32,063 nucleotides of DNA from DASSKK01 sp035690495 (GTDB lineage Bacteria > Actinomycetota > Actinomycetes > Propionibacteriales > Nocardioidaceae): contig DASSKK010000096.1 in the NCBI GenBank assembly GCA_035690495.1, positions 1-32,063 on the forward strand. The letters run 5' to 3'. Of the stretch, positions 24,849 through 31,926 are shown one piece after another. The first letter of the stretch is position 1. Each line of letters starts with the position of its first letter. The notes under the pieces were generated by a model. The model had not been told where the DNA came from, made no database searches, and saw only the letters and a program-made list of their open reading frames with translations. Both the position numbers and the translations under genes were made by a program.

Positions 24849-25742
24849 TCAGGCGAGGGGCAGCCGGCGCGCGCCGTGCGGCAGCTGCGCGTAGCCGCGG
24901 CGGACCGCGTGGACGAGCTCTTCCTTCGGGAACGGCCACTCGGCGGAGTCCAGCGCATCGTCAGCGGGCACGCCGCGCGAGGCGACGTCGCTGATCGTCT
25001 GGGCGACGACCCCGATCGCGGTGCGCTGCTCCTCGACGAAGTCCCGCGACACCGGCAGACCGTGCCCGGGCACGATCACGGACCGGGGGGTAAGCAGGCC
25101 GACCAGCAGGTCGAGGCTGGCAGGCCACTCCAGCGGGAAGCAGTCGTCACCGTAGCCGGGCACGCCGCGGGCCCCCGACCGCACGGACTCCTCCACCAGG
25201 TCGCCGGCCAGGAGGACGTCGGCGTCCGGCACGCGCACCACTACGTCGCCGCCGGTGTGACCGCGACCGGGATGCACCAGCTCCACCATCCGGTCGCCGA
25301 GGTCGACGACCGCGACGCTGGAGAACGTGTGAGTGGCGGGCACGATCCGAGTGTCCTGGACCTCCTCGCGATGCGGGTCCTCCAGGTCATCCTCGTACAG
25401 TCGCTTGATCCGCTCGCCGGCATCGACCGTCCGGTCGGCAGCTGTCTCGTGCGCGTAGATGGGCGGCGCGTCGAACTGCTCGATGAAGGTCACGTTGCCG
25501 AAGGTGTGGTCGAAGTGCTCATGGGTGTTGACCACCGCGACCACCTCTCCTGGAAGGGGGCGCAGGTGACCGACGACGCGGCTCGCCGCGCGCTCGGAGG
25601 CGTGGGTGTCGACCACGAGCAGGCCACGTTCGCCCCCTACGGCCACCACGTTCACGTCGAACCACACGTGTCGTGCCAGCCAGCAGCGATCGGCGATCTC
25701 GACGAAGCCGGCGTCGTGGGGGATCGGAGCAGGGTCGGCCAT
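24849..25742 (-). CDS. MBL-fold metallo-hydrolase
   Basis: 297 residues from ATG (25742-25740), beginning MADPAPIPHDAGFVEIADRCWLARH. The metallo-beta-lactamase fold is clear: GLLVVDTHASERAA, the metal-binding NTHEHFDHTFGN (H.H.DH), VHPGRGHTGGDVVVRVPDADVLLAGDLVEE (third His and bridging Asp) and the final VIVPGHGLPVS. The two-metal site is complete. The family covers hydrolases of thioesters, lactones, quaternary-lactam compounds and others, and the substrate is not readable. No signal peptide is present, so it is cytosolic. It is divergent from hrcA, and the CIRCE operator lies between them (25766-25792), close enough that HrcA might also affect this gene. Confidence 0.88.
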   Translation of the reverse strand: MADPAPIPHDAGFVEIADRCWLARHVWFDVNVVAVGGERGLLVVDTHASERAASRVVGHLRPLPGEVVAVVNTHEHFDHTFGNVTFIEQFDAPPIYAHETAADRTVDAGERIKRLYEDDLEDPHREEVQDTRIVPATHTFSSVAVVDLGDRMVELVHPGRGHTGGDVVVRVPDADVLLAGDLVEESVRSGARGVPGYGDDCFPLEWPASLDLLVGLLTPRSVIVPGHGLPVSRDFVEEQRTAIGVVAQTISDVASRGVPADDALDSAEWPFPKEELVHAVRRGYAQLPHGARRLPLA

Positions 25743-25765
25743 GACCCTCACGCTACCTAGTAGGC

Positions 25766-25792
25766 TTGGCACTCGGGATCGGCGAGTGCCAA
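25766..25792 (+). promoter_or_regulatory. CIRCE operator (HrcA binding site)
   Basis: TTGGCACTC, a 9-bp spacer and GAGTGCCAA form a perfect 9-9-9 inverted repeat, close to the CIRCE consensus TTAGCACTC-N9-GAGTGCTAA with one symmetrical substitution. It lies 62 bp before the hrcA start, so HrcA should repress its own hrcA-dnaJ operon. Confidence 0.95.
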
Positions 25793-25854
25793 CAACTGCC
25801 CAGCCGAGCGACACGGCGTACGCCTGGGCCAGACCTGCGCAGGAGGCGAGCGCG

Positions 25855-26877
25855 ATGGTGGAGGACCGCAAGCTGGCGGTGCTCCGTGCCATCGTGGAGG
25901 ACTACGTGGCCACGCAGGAGCCGGTGGGCTCCAAGTCTCTGGTGGACCGGCACCCGCTAGGCGTGTCCCCGGCGACCGTGCGCAACGACATGGCGGCGCT
26001 GGAGGAGGAGGGGTTCATCACCCAGCCGCACACCAGCGCCGGACGTATCCCCACCGACAAGGGGTATCGGCTGTTCGTGGACAGGCTCAGCCAGGTCAAG
26101 CCGCTGTCGGGCCCCGAGCGACGGGCGATCGCGACGCTGCTCGAAGGAGCGATCGACCTCGACGACGTGGTGCAGCGCAGCGTGCGGCTGCTGGCACAGC
26201 TCACCCACCAGGTCGCGGTCGTGCAGTACCCCACTCTGTCGCGCTCGACGGTGCGGCACGTCGAGGTGGTGGCGCTCTCGGCTTCCCGCATCCTGCTGGT
26301 GCTGATCTTGTCGACCGGCCGGGTCGAGCAGCGGGTCGTGGAGCTGCCCGACGACATCGACGAGACCCGGATCGCGGAGCTGCGCAGCAGGATCAACGTG
26401 GCGGTGGTGGGCCAGCGTCTCGAGGTCGCCGCCGAGAGCCTGGTGGCGCTGCCCGACGAGTTCGACCCCGGTCAGCGCCCGGTGGTGGCGATGCTGGTGG
26501 CCGCGCTGGTCGAGGCGACCACCGACCACCGCTCGGACGAGCGGGTCGCCGTCGGCGGCACGGCGAACCTGGCCAAGTTCGGCGAGGGCTTCGATGTCGC
26601 GATCCGCCCGATGCTGGAGGCGCTCGAGGAGCACGTCGTACTGCTGAAGCTGCTCGGCGAGGCCACGTCCGCGAGCACGGTGACGGTGCGGATCGGCCAC
26701 GAGGGCCCCTACCGGGAGCTGGCGGCCACCTCGGTGGTGGCGACCGGCTACGGCCCCGGGGACGAGGCGCTGGCCAGCCTCGGCATCGTGGGTCCGACCC
26801 GGATGGACTACCCAGGGACGATGGCGGCGGTGCGCGCGGTGGCGCGCTACGTGAGCCGGATCCTCGACGAAGGATGA
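25855..26877 (+). CDS. hrcA: Heat-inducible transcription repressor HrcA
   Basis: 340 residues, the normal length. ATG 25855 is preceded by AGGAGG. HrcA binds CIRCE and represses chaperone genes until heat or misfolded protein titrates it or the GroE system. The N-terminal winged helix is KLAVLRAIVEDYVATQEPVGSKSLVDRHPLGVSPATVRNDMAALEEEGFI with the strongly conserved TQPHTSAGRIPTDKGYR segment; the inserted and GAF-like dimerisation domains follow (VVQYPTLSRSTVRHVEVVALS, VTVRIGHEGPYREL, LGIVGPTRMDYPGTMAAVRAVARYV). It overlaps or abuts dnaJ: the last codons include ATGA at 26874. The CIRCE site upstream is intact. Confidence 0.97.
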   Translation: MVEDRKLAVLRAIVEDYVATQEPVGSKSLVDRHPLGVSPATVRNDMAALEEEGFITQPHTSAGRIPTDKGYRLFVDRLSQVKPLSGPERRAIATLLEGAIDLDDVVQRSVRLLAQLTHQVAVVQYPTLSRSTVRHVEVVALSASRILLVLILSTGRVEQRVVELPDDIDETRIAELRSRINVAVVGQRLEVAAESLVALPDEFDPGQRPVVAMLVAALVEATTDHRSDERVAVGGTANLAKFGEGFDVAIRPMLEALEEHVVLLKLLGEATSASTVTVRIGHEGPYRELAATSVVATGYGPGDEALASLGIVGPTRMDYPGTMAAVRAVARYVSRILDEG

Positions 26878-26891
26878 GAGAGCGAGCGAGT

Positions 26892-28088
26892 GTGAGTCAG
26901 GATCCCTACGAGACGCTCGGGGTGTCCCGGGACGCCGACGCCGAGGCGATCAAGAAGGCCTACCGCCGGCTGGCCCGCCAGCTGCACCCGGACGTGAACC
27001 CCGACCCCGGTACCCAGGAGCGGTTCAAGGACGTCACCCGTGCCTACGAGGTGCTCTCCGACCCGGAGAAGCGCAGGACGTACGACCTGGGCGGAGACCC
27101 GTTCTCCGGCGCAGCGGGAGGCTTCGCCGGAGCGGGTTCCGGCTTCTCGTTCACCGACATCATGGACGCGTTCTTCGGTGGCGGCGCGGGTGCCGGAGCC
27201 ACGGGCCGCGGCCCCCGGCCGCGGGTGCGCCGAGGCCAGGACGCGCTGATCCGCCTGCAGGTCTCACTGGCCGAGGCGGCGTTCGGCACCACCCACGAGA
27301 TCAAGGTCGACACCGCCGTGCTGTGCGGGGTCTGCTCCGGCTCGGGCGCCTCGCCGGGCTCCTCGCCGAAGACCTGCGAGACCTGTGGTGGACGTGGCGA
27401 GACCGTCCACGTGCAGCGCTCCTTCCTCGGCGAGATCCGCACGATGCGCCCGTGCGCGGCCTGCCGCGGCTTCGGCACGATCATCCCCGACCCGTGCCGG
27501 GAGTGCTCCGGCGACGGGCGGGTCCGCTCGCGGCGCACCCTCACGGTGAAGATCCCGGCGGGCGTCGACACAGGCACGCGCGTGCAGCTGTCCGGGCAGG
27601 GCGAGGTCGGCCCCGGCGGCGGGCCCGCCGGAGATCTGTACGTCGAGATGCACATCGAGGAACACCCGGTCTTCGCCCGCGAGGGCGCGGACCTGGCCTG
27701 CCACGTGACGATCCCGATGGCGGCCGCCGCGCTCGGCACCACGCTGGAGCTGCCCACCCTGGAGGCCGACCTGGTCAAGGGAGAGGACCCGGCATCCCCG
27801 TCGACCGAGGGCCTGCAGACCTCCGTGTCGTTGGACATCAAGCCCGGCACCCAGTCCGGTTCCCAGATCGTGCTCGGCGGCCGCGGCGTGCCCTCGCTGC
27901 GAGGCGCCGGGCGTGGAGACCTGGTGGTCCGTGTCGTCGTCGAGACGCCGACACGGCTCGACGAGGAGCAGGAGGCGTTGCTGCGCGAGCTTGCGCGGCT
28001 GCGCGACGAGGAGTCGCCGGACGGCAAGCTCGAGGCCCCGTCGAAGTCGGTGTTCGACCGGCTGCGCGACGCGTTCGGCGGCCACTGA
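26892..28088 (+). CDS. dnaJ: Chaperone DnaJ (HSP40, type I)
   Basis: 398 residues from GTG 26892 (SQDPYETLGVSRDADAEAI). An in-frame ATG at 26874 overlapping the hrcA stop is possible, but the family begins near MSQDPYE. The J domain has the Hsp70-stimulating HPD in RQLHPDVNP. A Gly/Phe-rich linker (GGFAGAGSGFSFTDIMDAFFGGG) follows, then four complete zinc motifs: CGVCSGSG, CETCGGRG, CAACRGFG, CRECSGDG. The C-terminal substrate-binding domains include IPAGVDTGTRVQLSGQGEVGPGGGPAGDLYV. It corresponds to the actinobacterial DnaJ2 linked to hrcA. It works with DnaK, encoded elsewhere. rsmE starts 7 bp after its stop, so the operon continues. Confidence 0.96.
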   Translation: MSQDPYETLGVSRDADAEAIKKAYRRLARQLHPDVNPDPGTQERFKDVTRAYEVLSDPEKRRTYDLGGDPFSGAAGGFAGAGSGFSFTDIMDAFFGGGAGAGATGRGPRPRVRRGQDALIRLQVSLAEAAFGTTHEIKVDTAVLCGVCSGSGASPGSSPKTCETCGGRGETVHVQRSFLGEIRTMRPCAACRGFGTIIPDPCRECSGDGRVRSRRTLTVKIPAGVDTGTRVQLSGQGEVGPGGGPAGDLYVEMHIEEHPVFAREGADLACHVTIPMAAAALGTTLELPTLEADLVKGEDPASPSTEGLQTSVSLDIKPGTQSGSQIVLGGRGVPSLRGAGRGDLVVRVVVETPTRLDEEQEALLRELARLRDEESPDGKLEAPSKSVFDRLRDAFGGH

Positions 28089-28095
28089 CCAGCCG

Positions 28096-28836
28096 ATGAG
28101 CCTTCCGGTCTTCGTGCACCCCGAAGCGTCGACGCTGGCCGCGGGCGACCCGGCCGAGCTCGGCGGCGACGAGGGCCGGCACGCCGTACTCGTCAAGCGG
28201 ATCCACGCCGGCGAGCGGGTCTTGCTCACAGACGGCCGTGGGGCGGCGGTGACCGTCGAGGTGACGTCCACAGGGAAGGCGTCGCTGAGCGGAACGGTGG
28301 TGGAGGCACGCGAGGTGGATTCGGAGCTGCCCCGCATCGTGGTCGTCCAGGCGATCCCGAAGGGCGAGCGCGGCGAGCTCGCGGTGGAGATGCTCACCGA
28401 GGTCGGGGTGGACCGGATCGTGCCGTGGGCCGCCTCCCGGTCGGTCGCCGTGTGGCGGGGGCCACGTGCCGAGAAGTCCCTTGCGAAATGGCGATCCGCC
28501 GCTCGCGAGGCGGCCAAGCAGGCGCGCCGCTGCTGGTTCCCGGAGGTCAGCGCCCCGGTCTCCACCGCGGAGGTCGCCGGCCTGCTGCGCGCCTGTTCGC
28601 TGCCGGTCGTGCTGCACGAGACCGCCTCCGGCCCGCTCGCCGACCTCCCCGTCCCCGGCCGCGGCGAGATCGTGATCGTGGTCGGCCCCGAGGGCGGCAT
28701 CAGCCCGGAGGAGCTGGCGGCCTTCGCCGACGCCGGCGCGGAGCCGGTGCGGCTCGGGTCGTCGGTGCTGCGTACGTCGACTGCCGGGGTCGCGGCCGCC
28801 GCAGCCCTGCTGTCCCGCAGCCCGCGCTGGCGCTGA
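28096..28836 (+). CDS. rsmE: 16S rRNA (uracil1498-N3)-methyltransferase
   Basis: 246 residues, full length. RsmE methylates U1498 of 16S rRNA using S-adenosylmethionine. The N-terminal PUA-like part includes FVHPEASTLAAGDPAELGGDEGRHAVLVKRIHAGERVLLTDGRG. The SPOUT (trefoil-knot) domain has VVQAIPKGERGELAVEMLTEVGVDRIVPWAASRSV, and the SAM-binding knot VVGPEGGISPEEL and VRLGSSVLRTSTAGVAA are intact. It follows dnaJ by 7 bp, the usual dnaJ-rsmE order, and is probably within the CIRCE-controlled operon. It is convergent with the minus-strand GerMN gene, with a 24-bp gap that shows no terminator. Confidence 0.95.
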   Translation: MSLPVFVHPEASTLAAGDPAELGGDEGRHAVLVKRIHAGERVLLTDGRGAAVTVEVTSTGKASLSGTVVEAREVDSELPRIVVVQAIPKGERGELAVEMLTEVGVDRIVPWAASRSVAVWRGPRAEKSLAKWRSAAREAAKQARRCWFPEVSAPVSTAEVAGLLRACSLPVVLHETASGPLADLPVPGRGEIVIVVGPEGGISPEELAAFADAGAEPVRLGSSVLRTSTAGVAAAAALLSRSPRWR

Positions 28837-28860
28837 TCGCGCGCGAATGTCGGTGGCGGC

Positions 28861-29931
28861 TCAGGGCTTGATGACGGTGACGTCCTTGGTGTCCTGCGGC
28901 GTGGCCCGCCCGGTTCCCGAGGCGTCGCTGTCGTGGACCACCAGCGTGTAGTCGCCGGGCGGCGCGGACACCTTGAAGGAGTACGGCGACAACGTGCAGC
29001 ATTCCTGGGCCGTCGTGTGGCCGTGCTTGACGACCTTGCTGCCCTGCTTCAGCTCCCACACGGCGTTGGCCTCGAAGAAGGCGCCGACACCGGTGACCGT
29101 GAACGGGCTGGTGACCTGCGCGCCTTCGTTGGGGCTGCTGACCCACACCAGGGCGAGCACCTTGAGCGAGTCGCCTCGCTCGACCGAAGGCGAGACGTCG
29201 ACGCCGAGCAGTGTCGTAGCGGCGTTGCCGTCGATCAGGAAGCGAACGGGCACGGTCTTCTGCGCCGCCGCAGTCGCCGTGTAGACCAGCTGCTGGACCG
29301 CGATCCTCGCGGTCGCGTCGCTCATGCCCGCCGGGCGTTGGGCCAGCGCCGGCCCGCCCAGGTTCACGGTGATCTGGTCGGCGCCGTCGTCGACGCCCTC
29401 GATGGTCGTGCCGGAGGGCCAGGGGACGGAGTAGTCGGGGTCGTACGGCTTCGACGGGCCACCATCGGCGGCTCGACCCACCGCCTCGTTCAGCGCCTCG
29501 CTCAGACCCTCGGTGGTGACGACCTGGTGGAACTCCCGGTAGAGCCGGACGCCGTGCGGGGTGTCGCCCGGGTAGTAGACCGGCACGGTCGTCTCCTGCC
29601 CGGCCGTCCGGGCCTCTGCGCTGGCGCTCGCGGACGCGGAGGCCGCCGTCGACGGAGAGGCATGCCTGCTCGGGCTTGTGGCGACCGGCGGGTTGTCGGC
29701 CTGCGGTGTGCCCTGGTTCCCGAGGACCACCACGGCGATGATCACCGCGGCCACCGCGACGACGGCGGCGCCGCTGCCGAGAAGCCAGTTGCGTCCGGAG
29801 TGCATGGGCGTCACCTTCGTTCGGGATCGGATCGCATCGAGCGCATCGCGGGGCTCGACGTCGCGCACGGCGTCCTGCAAGAGATCGTGCAGGTCGTGCA
29901 GGTCGCGGTCTTTGGGGGAGTGGTCGTTCAT
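28861..29931 (-). CDS. Membrane protein with extracytoplasmic GerMN and Gmad2 domains; possible anti-sigma partner
   Basis: 356 residues from ATG (29931-29929), which overlaps the sigma-factor TGA (ATGA). The cytoplasmic N-terminus (1-48: KDRDLHDLHDLLQDAVRDVEPRDALDAIRSR) is short, acidic and helical, like anti-sigma interaction segments. A single helix spans about 49-71 (LLGSGAAVVAVAAVIIAVVVLG), followed by a Ser/Ala-rich linker. Residues about 115-245 resemble a GerMN (sporulation/germination) domain (VPVYYPGDTPHGVRLYREF, TVPVRFLIDG), and about 262-355 a Gmad2 immunoglobulin-like domain (VSSPNEGAQVTSPFTVTGVGAFFEANAVWEL, YTLVVHDSDAS). Cys-Cys occurs at 311-312. The coupling to a sigma factor suggests a one-protein signal transducer. 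The anti-sigma role is inference. Confidence 0.82.
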   Translation of the reverse strand: MNDHSPKDRDLHDLHDLLQDAVRDVEPRDALDAIRSRTKVTPMHSGRNWLLGSGAAVVAVAAVIIAVVVLGNQGTPQADNPPVATSPSRHASPSTAASASASASAEARTAGQETTVPVYYPGDTPHGVRLYREFHQVVTTEGLSEALNEAVGRAADGGPSKPYDPDYSVPWPSGTTIEGVDDGADQITVNLGGPALAQRPAGMSDATARIAVQQLVYTATAAAQKTVPVRFLIDGNAATTLLGVDVSPSVERGDSLKVLALVWVSSPNEGAQVTSPFTVTGVGAFFEANAVWELKQGSKVVKHGHTTAQECCTLSPYSFKVSAPPGDYTLVVHDSDASGTGRATPQDTKDVTVIKP

Positions 29932-30458
29932 CGTGCGTCCTCCAGGAACGTGCGTAGGGCCGAGGAACCGCGTGAGGCATGGCTCTTCACGGCGCCCCGG
30001 CTGATCCCGAGGGTGTCGGCGATGTCGGACTCGGAGAGGTCCAGGAAGTAGCGCAGGGCCAGCACCTCGCGTTGGCGCCGGGGAAGCCGGGTGAGCGCGT
30101 CCAGCACGTGGGTGCGCCGCTCCGCGTCGAGCACCGGCTGGTCGGCCGCGGGCTCGTCGTGCGATTGCGACGTGTGCAGGGCGGGGGCGTACTTCGCCTC
30201 GACGCCGCGATGGCGCAGCACCGACCGGGACCGGTTGACCACGCTCTGGCGCAGGTAGGCGAGTGCCTTGTCCGGGTCCCTCAGTGACCGCCACCGTCCG
30301 TGCATGGCCACGAACGCGTCCTGCACGACCTCCTCGGCGGTCTGCTGGTCGCGCACCAGCAGCACCGACAGCCGCACCAGCCTGCGGTAGTGGGCGGCGT
30401 ACAGCTGCTCGACCGCGGTGTCGGCGTCCCAGCGTCGGTCGGTCCCGGCGACGGTCAT
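29928..30458 (-). CDS. SigE-family ECF-like RNA polymerase sigma factor
   Basis: 176 residues. The start ATG (30458-30456) is preceded by GGGGAG; ATG 30470 is an in-frame alternative. It belongs to the small actinobacterial SigE-family (sigma-70 region 2 and region 4 only). Region 2: YAAHYRRLVRLSVLLVRDQQTAEEVVQDAFVAMHGRW, then KALAYLRQSVVNRSRSVLRHRG. Region 4: LTRLPRRQREVLALRYFLDLSESDIADTLGISRGAVKSHASRGSSALR, a complete helix-turn-helix. It directs polymerase to a regulon unknown here, and is probably held by the downstream co-translated membrane protein. A divergent HIT gene begins 109 bp away. Confidence 0.93.
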   Translation of the reverse strand: MTVAGTDRRWDADTAVEQLYAAHYRRLVRLSVLLVRDQQTAEEVVQDAFVAMHGRWRSLRDPDKALAYLRQSVVNRSRSVLRHRGVEAKYAPALHTSQSHDEPAADQPVLDAERRTHVLDALTRLPRRQREVLALRYFLDLSESDIADTLGISRGAVKSHASRGSSALRTFLEDAR

Positions 30459-30554
30459 CACGCTCCCCATACTGGGTCTGGTCAGTATCGAGGTCACGCT
30501 AGTTCCACGCGCGCCCGGCACCCGGGGTTTACCCGGCGAGTCCCTCAACTCATC

Positions 30555-30560
30555 TATGGT
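30555..30560 (+). promoter_or_regulatory. -10 hexamer TATGGT of a leaderless HIT transcript
   Basis: TATGGT ends exactly 6 nt before ATG 30567, placing the expected transcription start on the start codon. No ribosome site is present. TTTACC at 30528-30533 is too far (21 bp) to be a normal -35. Confidence 0.6.
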
Positions 30561-30566
30561 TGCGGG

Positions 30567-30926
30567 ATGGAGACCGATGCCGACTGCCTGTTCTGCAAGA
30601 TCGTCGCGCGCGAGATTCCCGCCGAGGTCGTCCACGAGACGGACACCACGGTGGCGTTCCGGGACCTGAACCCGCAGGCACCGACCCACGTGCTGGTGAT
30701 CCCGAAGACGCATCGGCCGAACGCCGCAGCCCTGGCCGCCGCCGAGCCGCAGGTGTACGTCGACCTCGTCACCAGCGCTGCAGCGGTGGCCCGGCAAGAA
30801 GGGCTGGACGGGCCGAAAGAGGGCTACCGGCTGGTGTTCAACACCGGTGCCCAGGCCCAGCAGACCGTCTTCCACACCCACCTGCACCTGCTCGGCGGGC
30901 GCTCGTTCACGTGGCCCCCCGGCTGA
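30567..30926 (+). CDS. HIT family protein (HINT-like nucleotide-binding)
   Basis: 119 residues, the standard size of Hint/PKCI-type HIT proteins, which bind nucleotides and hydrolyse AMP-linked phosphoramidates. Near the N-terminus DCLFCKIVAREIPAEVV is the classical start (CxxC-like zinc pair in CLFC), followed by TVAFRDLNPQAPTHVLVIPKTH and the catalytic triad HTHLHLLGG (H.H.H) near residues 105-113. It is the last intact core gene before the mobile-element region. It is divergent from the sigma factor. The start is fixed by the family N-terminus and by the -10 6 nt upstream. Partner or substrate unknown. Confidence 0.94.
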   Translation: METDADCLFCKIVAREIPAEVVHETDTTVAFRDLNPQAPTHVLVIPKTHRPNAAALAAAEPQVYVDLVTSAAAVARQEGLDGPKEGYRLVFNTGAQAQQTVFHTHLHLLGGRSFTWPPG

Positions 30927-30938
30927 GCCGCTCCAGCT

Positions 30939-30957
30939 CTCATAGGGTATGTGCCTA
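30939..30957. repeat. Short inverted repeat at the left edge of the mobile region
   Basis: ATAGG and CCTAT (5 bp each) are separated by GTATGTG, just before the IS5-type remnant. It may be the trace of an insertion-sequence end, but no matching right end was found. Confidence 0.25.
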
Positions 30958-30972
30958 TTGCACGACTGAGCC

Positions 30973-31251
30973 ATGGTCACCGTGCCGGGCATGGCGTACC
31001 CAGGTGACTTGACCGATGACCAATGGGACCTGCTGGAGCCGGCGTTCAATGCGCCGGGCAAGCGTGGCCGCAGGCACGCCGATGACCTGCGAACCGTGGT
31101 GGTCGCGATGCTTCACATCGCCCAGACGGACTGGCAGTGGTGCTACGTGGCGGCGTCCTTCGGGCGACGGACGCGGGTGTGGTCGCAGTTCCGCCGCTGG
31201 TCGCGTAACGGCACCTGGGCGTAGGTCCTGACGGTGCTGCACGGGGCACGA
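30973..31251 (+). pseudogene. IS5-type transposase remnant (N-terminal part)
   Basis: The frame from ATG 30973 (or 30991, MAYPGDLTDDQWDLLEPAF) encodes the N-terminal part of an IS5/IS427-group transposase (DUF4096-type): DLTDDQWDLLEPAFNAPGKRGRRHADDLRTVVVAMLHIAQTDWQWCYVAASFGRRTRVWSQFRRWSRNGTWA. A TAG at 31222 interrupts the frame; reading through gives VLTVLHGARR, still family-like, before similarity ends near 31251. The catalytic DDE domain is absent, so it is inactive. It lies 46 bp after the HIT gene and is followed by a decayed GNAT gene. This is typical IS wreckage. Confidence 0.85.
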
Positions 31252-31291
31252 AGGGCGCCAATCGTATCGTCCAAACGTTGCCGAAGCGCTG

Positions 31292-31590
31292 AACACCGAG
31301 CGGCTCGTTCTGAGGCGGGTGGGCTCCCACCGACATCGACAACTTCATGGCCCTCAACGTTGACGAGGGCGTCATGAGATTCCTCGGCTGGTTCCGGCTA
31401 GGAGCACGTCTGTCGGCTTCGATGAATCCGAACTGGGGTATCGCCTGAGGCGGCGGTACTGGGGCAGGGGTCGGCCACGCCTTTGGGTGCCTGGCGGCGT
31501 CGAAGCTTAACGCGGAAACGATGGCGGTCAACACTGCCTCTCGCCGCGTCCTGGAGAAGGTCGGCATGCGCCATGTGCGCACATCCTCCA
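31292..31590 (+). pseudogene. Decayed GNAT acetyltransferase
   Basis: Fragments of a RimJ/RimL-like N-acetyltransferase appear in several frames: NTERLVLRR (31292-31318), then after a frame change WAPTDIDNFMALNVDEGVMRFLGW (about 31320-31400), then ELGYRLRRRYWGRG (31430-31470, the region that aligns with the acetyl-CoA-binding loop), and finally ETMAVNTASRRVLEKVGMRHVRT (31515-31584). There are at least two or three frameshifts, an internal stop, and missing central sequence. No complete protein can be made. Each fragment matches a characteristic family block in the right order, which supports true decay rather than chance. Confidence 0.72.
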
Positions 31591-31744
31591 GGCTCATCGG
31601 TGGAGAAATGGGGCACACACCCAGCAAGAGCTTGTGTCCGAATTCTCGGCGTTGTCGGTGGTGCAGGGCACCATCAGGATCGTGATCATCGCTGCCGGCC
31701 GGAAGGACGACACCGAAGCCCTGGTGTCGCACACCGGCGCGCGG

Positions 31745-31926
31745 TTGACGCGGTCCACCACATTCCGGTTCGCCCTGGATGTCAACGCCGAGCAGGACCA
31801 GGTGCTGCGTCAGCATGCGGGTGTGTTCCGGCTGGTGTACAACCACCAGATCGGTCGGGTGACGGCGAACCTGGACCAGCGCGCCGCGGAGAGGTCCTAC
31901 GGGATCGCGGAGGCGGACCTAACCCC
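31745..31926 (+). pseudogene. TnpB (IS200/IS605-type) N-terminal fragment
   Basis: TTFRFALDVNAEQDQVLRQHAGVFRLVYNHQIGRVTANLDQRAAERSYGIAEADLTP is the N-terminal helix-turn-helix region of a TnpB/OrfB-like protein (the RNA-guided nuclease family of IS605-type elements). A possible TTG start is at 31745; the frame is open from ATG 31634, but that upstream part has no family similarity. After DLTP (about 31925) similarity stops abruptly where the end of an IS4-type element begins, so the RuvC nuclease domain is lost or displaced beyond the window. Whether the remaining part lies on the other side of the IS cannot be seen. Confidence 0.75.

Noticed and set aside
30459..30500. ECF autoregulatory promoter for the sigma factor
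   Set aside because: GGAAC and GATACT occur upstream on the minus strand, but their spacing (about 12 bp) does not fit an ECF or a housekeeping promoter.
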